A stretch of DNA of 64,000 bases from Segatella copri. Its GTDB lineage: Bacteria; Bacteroidota; Bacteroidia; Bacteroidales; Bacteroidaceae. The stretch is taken from positions 1-64,000 of the forward strand of contig NZ_NMPZ01000014.1 of the NCBI RefSeq assembly GCF_002224675.1. Direction: 5' to 3'. This document shows positions 10,055-19,239 of this stretch, in pieces. Made by a program: the position numbers and the translations under genes. Under the pieces are notes generated by a model. It did no database searches. It was given only the letters and a program-made list of their open reading frames with translations, and was not told the DNA's origin. Each line of letters begins with the position of its first letter. Positions within the stretch are counted from its first letter, which is position 1.

Positions 10055-10133
10055 TACGTTTTAATTATTATTATTATTTTATTTTTTCCTTATTAGGATT
10101 GTACTGCTTTTGATGCAAGTAGCCAATTGGTTG

Positions 10134-10141
10134 CAAAAATA
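10134..10141 (-). promoter_or_regulatory. -7 box of the ppiD-like gene
   Basis: TATTTTTG on the minus strand lies about 80 bp before the start codon at 10054. No convincing -33 element is seen, partly because the position is occupied by the long inverted repeat at 10155-10222. Confidence 0.5.
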
Positions 10142-10154
10142 CAAAAATAATACG

Positions 10155-10222
10155 AGAAAAGGGAATTTTTCGGTATCTTTTTTGGCTGAAAACGCAAAAA
10201 AGTCGAAAAATTCCCTCTTCTC
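10155..10222. terminator. Long inverted repeat between the CorC-like and ppiD genes
   Basis: GGGAATTTTTCG (10161-10172) is perfectly complementary to CGAAAAATTCCC (10204-10215). Outer GAGAA/TTCTC and inner TTTTTTGG/CAAAAAA pairs extend it. It begins 7 bp after the CorC-like stop codon on the transcribed strand and ends just before the ppiD -7 box. It may be a terminator, though its T-rich part is inside the stem, or a promoter-linked operator. Confidence 0.55.
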
Positions 10223-10228
10223 ATCCAA

Positions 10229-11497
10229 CTATTTGATGACGTGGAGTTTCACAAGTTCTATCTTGCGGGATGTGGACTTGATAATCTTAAACTCAAACTT
10301 GTCGAATTTAATTACTTCATTCAGCTTCGGGAAGCTCTGATATTCGTGAAGAATGAGTCCACCCAGAGTCATATACTCATCACTCTCCGGAAGATCCAGG
10401 TCGAACAGATCGTTCACCTTGTCTATTTCCAGACGAGCCGACAGCAGATAGTCGCCGTCATCGGTCTTCTTGGCTACATACTTCGCAGAATCGTGCTCAT
10501 CCTCGATATCGCCGAAGATCTCTTCCACGATATCCTCCAGACTCACCAGTCCGCTGGTTCCGCCAAACTCATCTACCACAACGCCCAGCGACTTCTTCTG
10601 CTGCAGGAAGGTCTGCATCAGCTTCTGCGCCTGCATGGTCTCCGGCACGAAAGGCATCGTGCGGATATGATCCTGCCATCTCTTCGGATTGTGGAAGAGT
10701 TCAGAACTGTGGATGTAGCCCACGATATGGTCGATATCATCCTCATAGACGATGATCTTGGAGTTTCCGCTTTCGATGAACTTCTGGCGGAGTTCCTCCA
10801 GCGAGGTATCAATCTCCACCGCCTGAATCTCGGTACGTGGCACCATACAGTCGCGCACCTTGGTATCTGAGAAATCCAGGGCGTTCTGGAAAATCTTCAC
10901 CTCGTCGTTGATCTCGTCCTCATTGGTGGCATTGTCGATGCTCGACTGCACCAGATAGTCAAGATCTACCTTAGAAAAGCCTTCATCCCCCTCTTCAGAC
11001 TCCATCTTCATACCCACCATGCGCAGCAATCCCTTGCTGAGGAAGGTACTGAACTTGCTGATAGGCCAGAGAATGACGTAGCACAGATACGCAAACGGAC
11101 TGAAGATGGACAGCAGTCGGTTTGGATTCGACTTGAAAAGCGTCTTCGGCAGGAACTCACCCGTAAACAACACGATGAGTGTAGAGAGAATGGTATCGCA
11201 GGTAACCTTGACACCATCATCCAGACCAGCAAAGATGGTATTATCAAACAGACGGGCTATCAGGATACCATATACTACGAGGGCTATATTGTTGCCCACC
11301 AGCATGGTGCTGACGAATCCGTTGGGATGATTATAAAAGAGCGACAAGAGTCGCTGCGTAAGTCCGTTTTTCTCCTTGTCCATTTCCGCCAACATACGGT
11401 TGGAGGAGACGAAGGCTATTTCCATTCCACTAAAGAATGCAGAAAACACCATCGTGATGAGGATACTCACTATCAGACTTATATCAACTTCTTCCAT
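10229..11497 (-). CDS. CNNM/CorC-family protein (HlyC/CorC, GldE-like)
   Basis: The 422-aa product has an N-terminal CNNM membrane domain of three to four helices (about residues 5-190, with FFSGMEIAFVSSNR), paired CBS domains (about 210-330, with MVPRTEIQAV) and a C-terminal CorC_HlyC domain (about 345-420, with DYLLSARLEIDKVNDLFDL). Family members are linked to Mg2+ or Co2+ efflux. In gliding Bacteroidetes the relative GldE is essential for motility; here no other gliding genes are present. The close spacing to lptC (41 bp) and the outer membrane protein gene suggests an envelope role. Confidence 0.92.
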   Translation of the reverse strand: MEEVDISLIVSILITMVFSAFFSGMEIAFVSSNRMLAEMDKEKNGLTQRLLSLFYNHPNGFVSTMLVGNNIALVVYGILIARLFDNTIFAGLDDGVKVTCDTILSTLIVLFTGEFLPKTLFKSNPNRLLSIFSPFAYLCYVILWPISKFSTFLSKGLLRMVGMKMESEEGDEGFSKVDLDYLVQSSIDNATNEDEINDEVKIFQNALDFSDTKVRDCMVPRTEIQAVEIDTSLEELRQKFIESGNSKIIVYEDDIDHIVGYIHSSELFHNPKRWQDHIRTMPFVPETMQAQKLMQTFLQQKKSLGVVVDEFGGTSGLVSLEDIVEEIFGDIEDEHDSAKYVAKKTDDGDYLLSARLEIDKVNDLFDLDLPESDEYMTLGGLILHEYQSFPKLNEVIKFDKFEFKIIKSTSRKIELVKLHVIK

Positions 11498-11538
11498 GAT
11501 ACATTATATCGTTAAAAAACATATTTCCTCCTACCCTA

Positions 11539-12198
11539 TCAATGCATGACAGGAATGGTGGTGGCTCGTTGCGGTGTTGCCGGCTGGCGCATAGGCGCAC
11601 TGGTAGAATCGGATGATGAAGTAGAAGATGAACTGCCTCCACCACCGAAGTCGTCCTTCTCGAAGCTACCCTTAGAATTGCTCACAAAATAGCGGGTCAT
11701 ACGCTCATCGCTCCAGAAATAGGAACCCTGAAGGGTACGCTCCGGAGTAACGAGTTTACTGAACACATGGCTGGAGAGTTCATGCTTGTTCTCATCCCAG
11801 GTGAGCTGCTCGCTGGTAAAACGAAGACCATCCTTAGTGAGGATGCGCACACGGCCATAAAGCTTCCAGACACGTTCCTGATCAAAGTAATAAGCCGTAT
11901 CGCACTGGATATAACTGTTGATGTGGAACTTCTCGTCAAACTGTTCGAGCAGCATACCCTTATCAAAAATCCAGCGGGAAGGCACACGGTTGGTATTCAC
12001 CTCCCATCGCTCGGTAACGATGCGGTACTTGATGACACCCGAATCACTGATGAGCGTATTGACGCCATACGAAGTCATCATCGCCACAGAGTCTCTGTTG
12101 TGGATAGCAGGCGCAGTATGTTCTACCGGATTCTGGCAGGCAACCAAAACCCAGGAAACTATGACACCTATTACTATGAAATATTTAATCTTATACAT
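11539..12198 (-). CDS. lptC: LPS export system protein LptC (lipoprotein form)
   Basis: LptC is the bitopic inner-membrane component that moves lipopolysaccharide from LptBFG to LptA. The frame is open to 12243, but the ATG at 12198 gives a proper N-terminus: MYKIKYFIVIGVIVSW followed by LVAC, a lipobox-like site. The remaining beta-rich part (about residues 45-180, with repeated GMLLEQFDEKFHINSYIQCD-type strands) fits the OstA/LptC fold. The last 30 residues are low-complexity Gly/Ser-rich and probably disordered. It is co-directional with the barrel protein (57-bp gap) and the CorC-like gene. Confidence 0.85.
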   Translation of the reverse strand: MYKIKYFIVIGVIVSWVLVACQNPVEHTAPAIHNRDSVAMMTSYGVNTLISDSGVIKYRIVTERWEVNTNRVPSRWIFDKGMLLEQFDEKFHINSYIQCDTAYYFDQERVWKLYGRVRILTKDGLRFTSEQLTWDENKHELSSHVFSKLVTPERTLQGSYFWSDERMTRYFVSNSKGSFEKDDFGGGGSSSSTSSSDSTSAPMRQPATPQRATTIPVMH

Positions 12199-12255
12199 TA
12201 TTATATATATAGAAGATGTGGCATCTCCCGAAGAAGACACCACAATATGGGCAGA

Positions 12256-13548
12256 TTACTGCATCTTCCACTTCTTGAACCAATCCTCGTTGAAAGTGAA
12301 TCCGATGTTCAGGCGGAAGATATTCTCCTTGATAAGTCCGGTAGCCGAATTCTTCACCCACTGGCCGCTGATATTCAACTGCGAACGGTTGTTGTAGGAG
12401 TTCATGATAGGAATACCGAAACCGGCACTTACAGAAAGCTCCTTAGGGCCATCCACGCCGTTCACCTTATAATATGGTGTAGCAAAGCTCACACCGGCAC
12501 GGTAAGCCACACGCTTGAGAAAAGCACGGCTGCGCTCACCATAGCAGTACTGGAATCCGACATTCACCTTGCTGCGATCCTTATACACCCCATCGCGCAA
12601 TGCCCAAGGCTCGCTGCTGTTAGCCTCGTAGGTAGGATAGCCCAGGCTGCCCCATTTCTGCAGACTGTAATCTACACCAATCTTCCACTGGTTGTTGTGA
12701 TTCCACATCAAACCGGCGCCATACATCGTAGGCAACTCGTAGGCATTCTTGATGCTGAAGGCAAGTGTATCAGATGTACTGGTCTGCACATTGGAAGAAA
12801 TGATGCTCATATCGGCATCGGCATGCAGGTTATGACCTGGCGAATAAGTGACACCCAGGGTTACCTCATCCTTCTTCGACAACTTCTGGGTATATTGCAC
12901 ACCCAGGTCGATCTTGTAGTTGTTCACACGAGTACCATAGGTGCGGTAAAGAGACTTATAATAGCTGTTGCTATAGTAGTTCTGCACGGTTCTGTCGATG
13001 GAACCCCAGATATAGCCAATATTGGCACCGACAGACAAGCCCTTGAGCGGAGACCAGCCGGCACCCACATATACCTGATGCAAACCGCCTTCACCCTCGT
13101 AGGAGTTGGTGTAGGTAACATCCTTGTCGTTCTTGTTCACCCATCCGCTGGTAGAATAGTTGTATCCCACGTTGGTGAAAGGGATAATACCGAAACTCAT
13201 ACCCAGATGGCGGAAGAGGCGGAAGCCTGCTACCACATATTCGAGATTGGAGTTATTGGCATTCTTCTTCACCCCGTTCTCGTTGAAGTTGGTTACCTGA
13301 CCCGAGATACCTGCATCCAGGATGAAAGTCATGGAGTCGATGGCAGCATAGGAAGCAGGGTTCAGATAGTTAATCTGATTATGCTCATGAAAACCAAGTC
13401 CAACACCATTCATACCACGGTTGAAGCCAGAAGTCTGTTCAGACAAAACGCCTAAACCATACTGGCTGTATGGAGAATTAGTACCGCTTTGGGCATTAAC
13501 CATAAGAGTAGAACCCAACAAGAGGGCTGCTAAAATAAACTTTCTCAT
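12256..13548 (-). CDS. Outer membrane beta-barrel protein
   Basis: The 430-aa product starts with a clear signal peptide (MRKFILAALLLGSTLMVNAQ, cut after Ala-Gln) and then alternates aromatic-rich strands with Gly/Asn turns, ending in strands typical of an outer membrane barrel. It resembles the FadL/PorV-like proteins often annotated only as hypothetical in Bacteroidales. The substrate is unknown. It is the first gene of the minus-strand group with lptC, the CorC-like gene and perhaps ppiD, which points to envelope biogenesis. Its -7 box is at 13584-13591. Confidence 0.85.
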   Translation of the reverse strand: MRKFILAALLLGSTLMVNAQSGTNSPYSQYGLGVLSEQTSGFNRGMNGVGLGFHEHNQINYLNPASYAAIDSMTFILDAGISGQVTNFNENGVKKNANNSNLEYVVAGFRLFRHLGMSFGIIPFTNVGYNYSTSGWVNKNDKDVTYTNSYEGEGGLHQVYVGAGWSPLKGLSVGANIGYIWGSIDRTVQNYYSNSYYKSLYRTYGTRVNNYKIDLGVQYTQKLSKKDEVTLGVTYSPGHNLHADADMSIISSNVQTSTSDTLAFSIKNAYELPTMYGAGLMWNHNNQWKIGVDYSLQKWGSLGYPTYEANSSEPWALRDGVYKDRSKVNVGFQYCYGERSRAFLKRVAYRAGVSFATPYYKVNGVDGPKELSVSAGFGIPIMNSYNNRSQLNISGQWVKNSATGLIKENIFRLNIGFTFNEDWFKKWKMQ

Positions 13549-13583
13549 TTATATATAAATCAGTCAAAATTATATTCAGAGTG

Positions 13584-13644
13584 CAAAAGTATTAAAAAAA
13601 ATCTAGAAAAAAGAAGGATATTCCAAAATAATAAGTTATTTTTG
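13584..13644. promoter_or_regulatory. Divergent promoters of the barrel gene and the DUF4105 gene
   Basis: TACTTTTG on the minus strand (13591-13584) serves the barrel gene, with a leader of about 30 nt. TATTTTTG on the plus strand (13637-13644) serves the DUF4105 gene; it ends only 4 bp before the GTG at 13649, so that mRNA should be leaderless or nearly so unless translation starts farther in. Confidence 0.6.
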
Positions 13645-13648
13645 CATC

Positions 13649-14992
13649 GTGAAACGATTTAAGCATATTTTTGGCGTCATTTTAGCGGTTATTTTAACCA
13701 ATTTAACTACTAATGTGACAGCACAGGATTTTTCAGGCTATCAGACTCCTGACATTTCTGTGCAGAACAGTCGTGTCAATGAGGATGCTACATCCTGGCT
13801 CGACTCGGTAGATATTTCGCTCCTCACCTGCGGACCAGGCAACGAGGTATGGTCGTACTACGGTCATTCAGCCCTGCGCATCCAGGACAAGATGCACGGA
13901 AGCGACGTGGCAGTCAACTGGGGCATGTTCAGTTTCAGGCAGAACTTCTTCATCCTGCGCTTCGTATTCGGACTCACCGACTACCAGATCGGCATTTACC
14001 CAATGACCGACTTCCTCGCCGAATATGCAGCAGAAGGAAGATGGGTACGCCAGCAGCGCATCAATCTCTCCAGGGACGAGAAGATCAACATCCTGCATGC
14101 CATCGAGGAGAATGCCAAGCCGGAGAACCGTACCTACCGGTACAACTTCTTCTTCGACAACTGCACCACCCGTGCAAGGGAGATGATTCTCACCAACATC
14201 GGTTACTGCAACACCAACTTTGATGATAAGGAAACCCAATCCACCTATCGCCAGGAAATCCACAAGCTGAACGGAGACCACCGATGGAGCCGTTTCGGCA
14301 ACGACCTGCTCCTGGGCTATCTTTCCGACCGGCCTATCAGCAAGCGTGAATGGGAGTTCCTGCCGGACAACCTGAGCCGTGACTTTGCCACAGAAGGCAG
14401 AAAAGACAATATGAATGCGACCCAGGATCTGGCAAGCACCCGATACTACAACGGCAAGGAGGGCTATATCACGATGGTAGATAGCACCAGCTACCTGATA
14501 CCGAAGCAGGCACAGGTGACAGAATCGGAACCCATCACCCCAATCATGGTGGCAACATTCATCGCCATCATCATCATAGGCGTGAGCATCATCGAATGGC
14601 GCAAGAAGAAGAACTTCTGGGGGTTTGATGCCTTCCTGCTCATCTTGACGGGTCTGCCGGGCATTATCCTCTTTGCGATGATCTTCTCGCAGCACCCTAC
14701 CGTGCAGATCAACTTCCAGCTTCTGCTGCTGAACCCAGTGAACCTCATCTTCGCTTGGAAAACCATCTCGAAGATGAGAAAAGGCAAGCTCTACTGGTAT
14801 TACGAGGTATGGGGATGGTGCCTGCTCGTAGCATTGCTCCTGCAAATCTGGCAGAGCTATGCCGAAGGAATGAGCACTTTGGCATTCTCTTTGCTGATGA
14901 GATATGCGATTAAGTCAACCCTGCTCGACCTCAACAGCAGCAAGCTGGCTATACAGAAACAATTAATGAATAAACTCAGAAAAGACAAGTAG
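13649..14992 (+). CDS. DUF4105 domain membrane protein
   Basis: The 447-aa product has a signal peptide or anchor (about residues 1-26, ending VTAQ), then a DUF4105 domain (about 40-250) with TCGPGNEVWSYYGHSALRI and the conserved FFFDNCTTRAREM. The His and Cys/Asn pattern recalls papain-like permuted proteases, but activity is unproven. Four to five membrane helices follow (about 290-430). The GTG start at 13649 gives the best signal sequence; it lies directly behind the -7 box. The next gene (15071) is 78 bp downstream on the same strand. Confidence 0.88.
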   Translation: MKRFKHIFGVILAVILTNLTTNVTAQDFSGYQTPDISVQNSRVNEDATSWLDSVDISLLTCGPGNEVWSYYGHSALRIQDKMHGSDVAVNWGMFSFRQNFFILRFVFGLTDYQIGIYPMTDFLAEYAAEGRWVRQQRINLSRDEKINILHAIEENAKPENRTYRYNFFFDNCTTRAREMILTNIGYCNTNFDDKETQSTYRQEIHKLNGDHRWSRFGNDLLLGYLSDRPISKREWEFLPDNLSRDFATEGRKDNMNATQDLASTRYYNGKEGYITMVDSTSYLIPKQAQVTESEPITPIMVATFIAIIIIGVSIIEWRKKKNFWGFDAFLLILTGLPGIILFAMIFSQHPTVQINFQLLLLNPVNLIFAWKTISKMRKGKLYWYYEVWGWCLLVALLLQIWQSYAEGMSTLAFSLLMRYAIKSTLLDLNSSKLAIQKQLMNKLRKDK

Positions 14993-15070
14993 AGACACTT
15001 CTCCAAACCGAAACAGAGAGAAGATGCTCTAAAAAAGACTTTCAAAAGTTACATAAATAAAGGAAATAAA

Positions 15071-15430
15071 ATGATGGTAAACAGATATATCACAGCCCTT
15101 TTGGTTGTCCTGGCGGCAACCGGCATGGAGGCGCAGACTTATCAGCAGGCGCTGAAGTTTGCGCTCACGGATATATCCTACGATGAATTCATCCAGCAAC
15201 CGGAGGCGAAGGCATTGGAGGAGGACATCCTCTATGTCATCAAAGCCATCAAGCAGGCTTCCGAAGAGGAAAACATGTCAGAGCATCATTACCATCAGGC
15301 AGCTGTGCTTGCAGCTGTCAAGACTGACATTCTGACAGATTCACATTTAAATATTTGTTTTCACCCCGTTGTGGTGCATAAGTACAAAGCACCCTTCGGA
15401 AGCATTGTTATTCGAGGTCCAAACTGCTGA
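15071..15430 (+). CDS. Small secreted protein of unknown function, odd C-terminus
   Basis: The 119-aa product begins with a signal peptide (about residues 1-22, ending MEAQ) and a helical middle (about 23-90). After about residue 90 (following AVKTDILTDSHLNI) the composition changes to an aromatic/Cys-containing tail (CFHPVVVHKYKAPFGS) that does not look like the rest. This could mark fusion of a broken gene to non-coding DNA. The purine-rich AAAGGAAATAAA before the ATG supports the start; a second Met follows immediately. I recognise no family. Confidence 0.6.
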   Translation: MMVNRYITALLVVLAATGMEAQTYQQALKFALTDISYDEFIQQPEAKALEEDILYVIKAIKQASEEENMSEHHYHQAAVLAAVKTDILTDSHLNICFHPVVVHKYKAPFGSIVIRGPNC

Positions 15431-15496
15431 TTATGTGCTTTCTGACTGCAAAACTAGCAAGAAATGCAGCCAGAAAGGGCAATAATTGGTAAAATA

Positions 15497-15528
15497 TTGC
15501 AGATTTACAGATATTTTTTGTATTTTTG
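15497..15528 (+). promoter_or_regulatory. secA promoter
   Basis: TTG (15497-15499), a 21-nt spacer and TATTTTTG (15521-15528) match the Bacteroidetes consensus. The leader to the ATG at 15667 is about 130 nt and contains no ORF or obvious hairpin that I can support. Confidence 0.65.
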
Positions 15529-15666
15529 CAAGCTAGTAAACAAACAACAGGAAAAAGCAGAAGAGGAAAAAGGACTGACAGACCACATTTGTCTTAGCTC
15601 CTAAAACTCCCTAACTTCTCTAACTCCTATATCATACATCGAATAATAATAAAAAATAAATATACA

Positions 15667-18600
15667 ATGAACTTTAACAAAATTCTTCAGTCATTGTTTG
15701 GCAACAAGTCAACTCGCGATATGAAGTTGATCCAGCCAATCGTAGAGAAAGTCAAGGCAGAATACCCTAAGATGAATGCCTTGAGCAATGACGAACTTCG
15801 TGCAAAAACAAAGGAACTCCAGAAGTACGTACAGGAGTACGCTAAGGAAGAGAAGGCTAAGATTGCCGAACTCAAAGCTAAGATCGAGGACACTCCTATC
15901 GACGAGCGTGAAGGTATCTTCAACCAGATCGACAAGTTGGAGCAGGAAGTACTCGACAAGTATGAGGTTGCACTCAACGAGGTTTTGCCTCAGGTTTTCG
16001 CTATCGTAAAGGATACAGCACGCCGCTTCGCTGAGAACGAGGAGACCGTAGTTACTGCTACAGACTTCGACCGCGAGCTGGCTTCAAACCCAGCCAACGA
16101 CTTCGTGACCATCGACGGTGACAAGGCTATCTATCACAACCACTGGACTGCCGGCGGCAACGATATGAAGTGGGAAATGATCCACTACGACGTTCAGCTC
16201 TTCGGTGGTGTCGTTCTGCACCAGGGTAAGATTGCCGAGATGGCTACTGGTGAGGGTAAGACCCTCGTAGGTACCACCCCTATCTTCCTCAACGCATTGA
16301 CTGGTAACGGTGTACACGTAGTAACCGTGAACGACTACCTGGCTAAGCGTGACTCTGAATGGATGGGACCTCTCTATATGTTCCACGGCCTCTCTGTAGA
16401 TTGTATCGACAAGCATCGTCCTAACTCCGACGAGCGCCGCAAGGCATATATGGCAGACATCACCTTCGGTACCAACAATGAGTTTGGTTTCGACTACCTG
16501 CGTGATAACATGGCTACCAACCCTAGCGACCTGGTACAGCGCCAGCACAACTACGCCATCGTCGATGAGGTTGACTCCGTGCTGATCGATGATGCCCGTA
16601 CTCCATTGATCATCTCTGGTCCTATTCCAAAGGGCGACGACCAGATGTTCGAGCAGTACCAGCCACTGGTAGAGAAGCTCTACGAGGTACAGCGCAAGCA
16701 GGCTACCGAGTTGCTCGCCGAGGCTAAGCAGAAGATTACAGAGGGCGGCAAGACCAAGAACCAGCAGATGCTCGAGGAAGGTTTCCTCTCACTCTACCGT
16801 TCTTACAAGGCGCTGCCTAAGAACAAGCCATTGATCAAGTACCTCTCTGAGGAGGGTATCAAGGCAGGATTGCTCAAGACCGAGGAATTCTATATGGCAA
16901 ACAACAACCGTGAGATGCCTAAGGCTGTTGAGCCTTTGTACTTCGTGGTTGATGAGAAGCTGAACTCTGCCGACCTGACCGATAAGGGTACAGAGTGGTT
17001 GGCTAAGCAGGTGAACGATAGAGAGCTCTTCGTATTGCCTGATATCACTACACAGATGAGTGAACTGGAAGCTCGCACAGACATCTCAGACCAGGAGCGT
17101 CTGGATATCAAGGACGAGTTGCTGGCTCACTACGGCGTACAGAGCGAGCGTGTTCACACCTTGCAGCAGCTCTTGAAGGCTTACACCATGTTTAATAAGG
17201 ACGATGAGTATGTTGTCATGGACGGTCAGGTGAAGATCGTGGATGAGCAGACAGGTCGTATCATGGAGGGTCGCCGCTGGAGCGATGGCTTGCACCAGGC
17301 TGTAGAGGCTAAGGAGCATGTAAAGGTAGAGGCTGCAACACAGACCTTCGCTACCATCACACTCCAGAACTACTTCCGTATGTACCACAAGCTCGCAGGT
17401 ATGACCGGTACGGCAAGCACCGAGTCTGGTGAGTTCTGGGATATCTATAAGCTCGATGTAGTTGAGATTCCTACCAACCGCCCTATCCTGCGTAAGGACT
17501 TGGATGACCGTGTATATAAGACTGCCCGCGAGAAGTATCGTGCCGTCATCGATGAGATTGAGGAGACACGCAATGCTGGTCGCCCAGTATTGGTTGGTAC
17601 CACATCTGTAGAAATCTCTGAGTTGTTGAGCAAGATGTTGAAGATGCGCAACATTCCTCATAATGTATTGAACGCCAAGCTGCACCAGCAGGAGGCTCAG
17701 ATCGTAGCCGAGGCTGGTCGCTCAGTAAATGGCAAGGGTGCCGTAACCATCGCTACCAACATGGCAGGTCGTGGTACCGATATCAAGCTGACCCCAGAGG
17801 TGAAGGCTGCAGGTGGTCTCGCCATCATCGGTACAGAGCGTCATGAGAGCCGCCGTGTTGACCGCCAGCTCCGTGGTCGTGCCGGACGTCAGGGTGACCC
17901 AGGTTCTTCTGTATTCTATGTATCATTGGAGGATAAGCTGATGCGTCTGTTCGCTTCTGAGCGTATTGCCAAGGTAATGGACCGTCTCGGTTTCGAGGAT
18001 GGCGAACGTATCGAAAGCCCAATGATCAGCAAGAGCATCGAGCGTGCACAGCGCAAGGTTGAGGAGAACAACTTCGGTATCCGTAAGCACCTCTTGGAGT
18101 ATGATGACGTGATGAACCGTCAGCGTACCGTTATCTACGAAAAGCGTCGCCACGCCCTGATGGGTGAGCGTATCGGTATGGATATCGCCAACGTAATCTG
18201 GGACCGCGTACTGAACATCGTGAACAACAACGACTTCACCGGTGCCAAGGAAGAGTTCCTGAAGGTTCTCGCCATGGAGATTCCTTTCACAGAGGAGGAA
18301 TACGAGAACGGCAGACGCGACGAGATGGCAGAGCGTGCCTTCCAGGAGGCTATGGCTGCCTTCAAGCGCAAGACCGACCGCATCCAGGCTACAGCAATGC
18401 CTATCATCAAGCAGGTGTATGAAAACCAGGGTGCGATGTACGAGCGCATCATGGTGCCTATCACCGACGGCAAGCGTATGTACAACATCGCATGCAACCT
18501 GAAGGAAGCTTACGAGACTGAGGCAAAGAACGTAGTGAAGGAGTTCGAGAAGAGCGTAGTACTCCACATCATCGATGATGACTGGAAGGAGAACCTCCGC

Positions 18601-19008
18601 AAGCTCGATGAGTTGAAGCACTCTGTACAGAATGCCAGCTACGAGCAGAAGGACCCATTGCTCATCTTCAAGTTGGAGAGTGCAAAGGTATGGGACGCTA
18701 TGATCAATGATATGAACGACCGCATCGCCAGCATCCTGATGCGTGGTCAGATTCCTGTCATGGAGCAGGAGCAGCCAGTTCAGGAGGCAGCACCAGAGCA
18801 GCACACCCAGCAGAACTACGTAGAGAGCAAGGTGGATATCGATGCAGAGCGTGCAGCACAGGAGGCAGCAGCCAACCAGGATACCCGAGAGGGAGCTGAC
18901 CAGGTGAACCGCACTCCATACCGTGCCGAGCATATGCCTCGTCCTAACGATCCATGTCCATGCGGCAGCGGAAAGAAGTTCAAGAACTGCCACGGCAGAA
19001 ACATCTAA
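15667..19008 (+). CDS. secA: Preprotein translocase ATPase SecA
   Basis: SecA drives preproteins through SecYEG. The 1113-aa product is long, as usual in Bacteroidetes. Motifs include Walker [12 protein letters not shown] (about residues 190-200), the DEAD-type box [15 protein letters not shown] (about 299-313), the NBD2 motif [10 protein letters not shown] (about 697) and arginine fingers in [13 protein letters not shown] (about 736). The C-terminus keeps the zinc-binding SecB/ribosome tail [14 protein letters not shown]. An insertion of about 150 residues between NBD1 and the preprotein-binding region (about 325-470) is Lys/Glu-rich and typical of the phylum. Codon use is strongly biased to favoured codons, consistent with high expression. 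Confidence 0.99.
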   Translation: MNFNKILQSLFGNKSTRDMKLIQPIVEKVKAEYPKMNALSNDELRAKTKELQKYVQEYAKEEKAKIAELKAKIEDTPIDEREGIFNQIDKLEQEVLDKYEVALNEVLPQVFAIVKDTARRFAENEETVVTATDFDRELASNPANDFVTIDGDKAIYHNHWTAGGNDMKWEMIHYDVQLFGGVVLHQGKIAEMATGEGKTLVGTTPIFLNALTGNGVHVVTVNDYLAKRDSEWMGPLYMFHGLSVDCIDKHRPNSDERRKAYMADITFGTNNEFGFDYLRDNMATNPSDLVQRQHNYAIVDEVDSVLIDDARTPLIISGPIPKGDDQMFEQYQPLVEKLYEVQRKQATELLAEAKQKITEGGKTKNQQMLEEGFLSLYRSYKALPKNKPLIKYLSEEGIKAGLLKTEEFYMANNNREMPKAVEPLYFVVDEKLNSADLTDKGTEWLAKQVNDRELFVLPDITTQMSELEARTDISDQERLDIKDELLAHYGVQSERVHTLQQLLKAYTMFNKDDEYVVMDGQVKIVDEQTGRIMEGRRWSDGLHQAVEAKEHVKVEAATQTFATITLQNYFRMYHKLAGMTGTASTESGEFWDIYKLDVVEIPTNRPILRKDLDDRVYKTAREKYRAVIDEIEETRNAGRPVLVGTTSVEISELLSKMLKMRNIPHNVLNAKLHQQEAQIVAEAGRSVNGKGAVTIATNMAGRGTDIKLTPEVKAAGGLAIIGTERHESRRVDRQLRGRAGRQGDPGSSVFYVSLEDKLMRLFASERIAKVMDRLGFEDGERIESPMISKSIERAQRKVEENNFGIRKHLLEYDDVMNRQRTVIYEKRRHALMGERIGMDIANVIWDRVLNIVNNNDFTGAKEEFLKVLAMEIPFTEEEYENGRRDEMAERAFQEAMAAFKRKTDRIQATAMPIIKQVYENQGAMYERIMVPITDGKRMYNIACNLKEAYETEAKNVVKEFEKSVVLHIIDDDWKENLRKLDELKHSVQNASYEQKDPLLIFKLESAKVWDAMINDMNDRIASILMRGQIPVMEQEQPVQEAAPEQHTQQNYVESKVDIDAERAAQEAAANQDTREGADQVNRTPYRAEHMPRPNDPCPCGSGKKFKNCHGRNI

Positions 19009-19070
19009 TCACCAGAAAGGATGATAAGTGATGACAACGAAATCTTGCCATCACAAGAAATAATGATAAG

Positions 19071-19114
19071 AATACCTAGATTTGATGATACTCTCATCAT
19101 TTCTAGGTATTTTT
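19071..19114 (+). terminator. secA terminator
   Basis: AATACCTAGA (19071-19080) pairs with TCTAGGTATT, extended by TGATGA/TCATCA inside, and ends in TTTT. It lies 63 bp after the secA stop codon. Confidence 0.85.
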
Positions 19115-19158
19115 GTTATAAATAACTTCATTGCTACCGAGTTGCAAATAATTATTAG

Positions 19159-19166
19159 TATTTTTG
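19159..19166 (+). promoter_or_regulatory. Probable feoAB -7 box
   Basis: TATTTTTG fits TAnnTTTG, with the ATG 74 bp downstream. No -33 element stands at the right spacing and I see no convincing Fur box. A short hairpin (CTGGCAATAAAGCCAG, 19187-19202) lies in the leader. Confidence 0.45.
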
Positions 19167-19239
19167 CAGTCGAAAAGAAAAAAGAGCTGGCAATAAAGCC
19201 AGTTTCTAGAGAAAATAAGGTTAATTCAAGGAAAGATAT

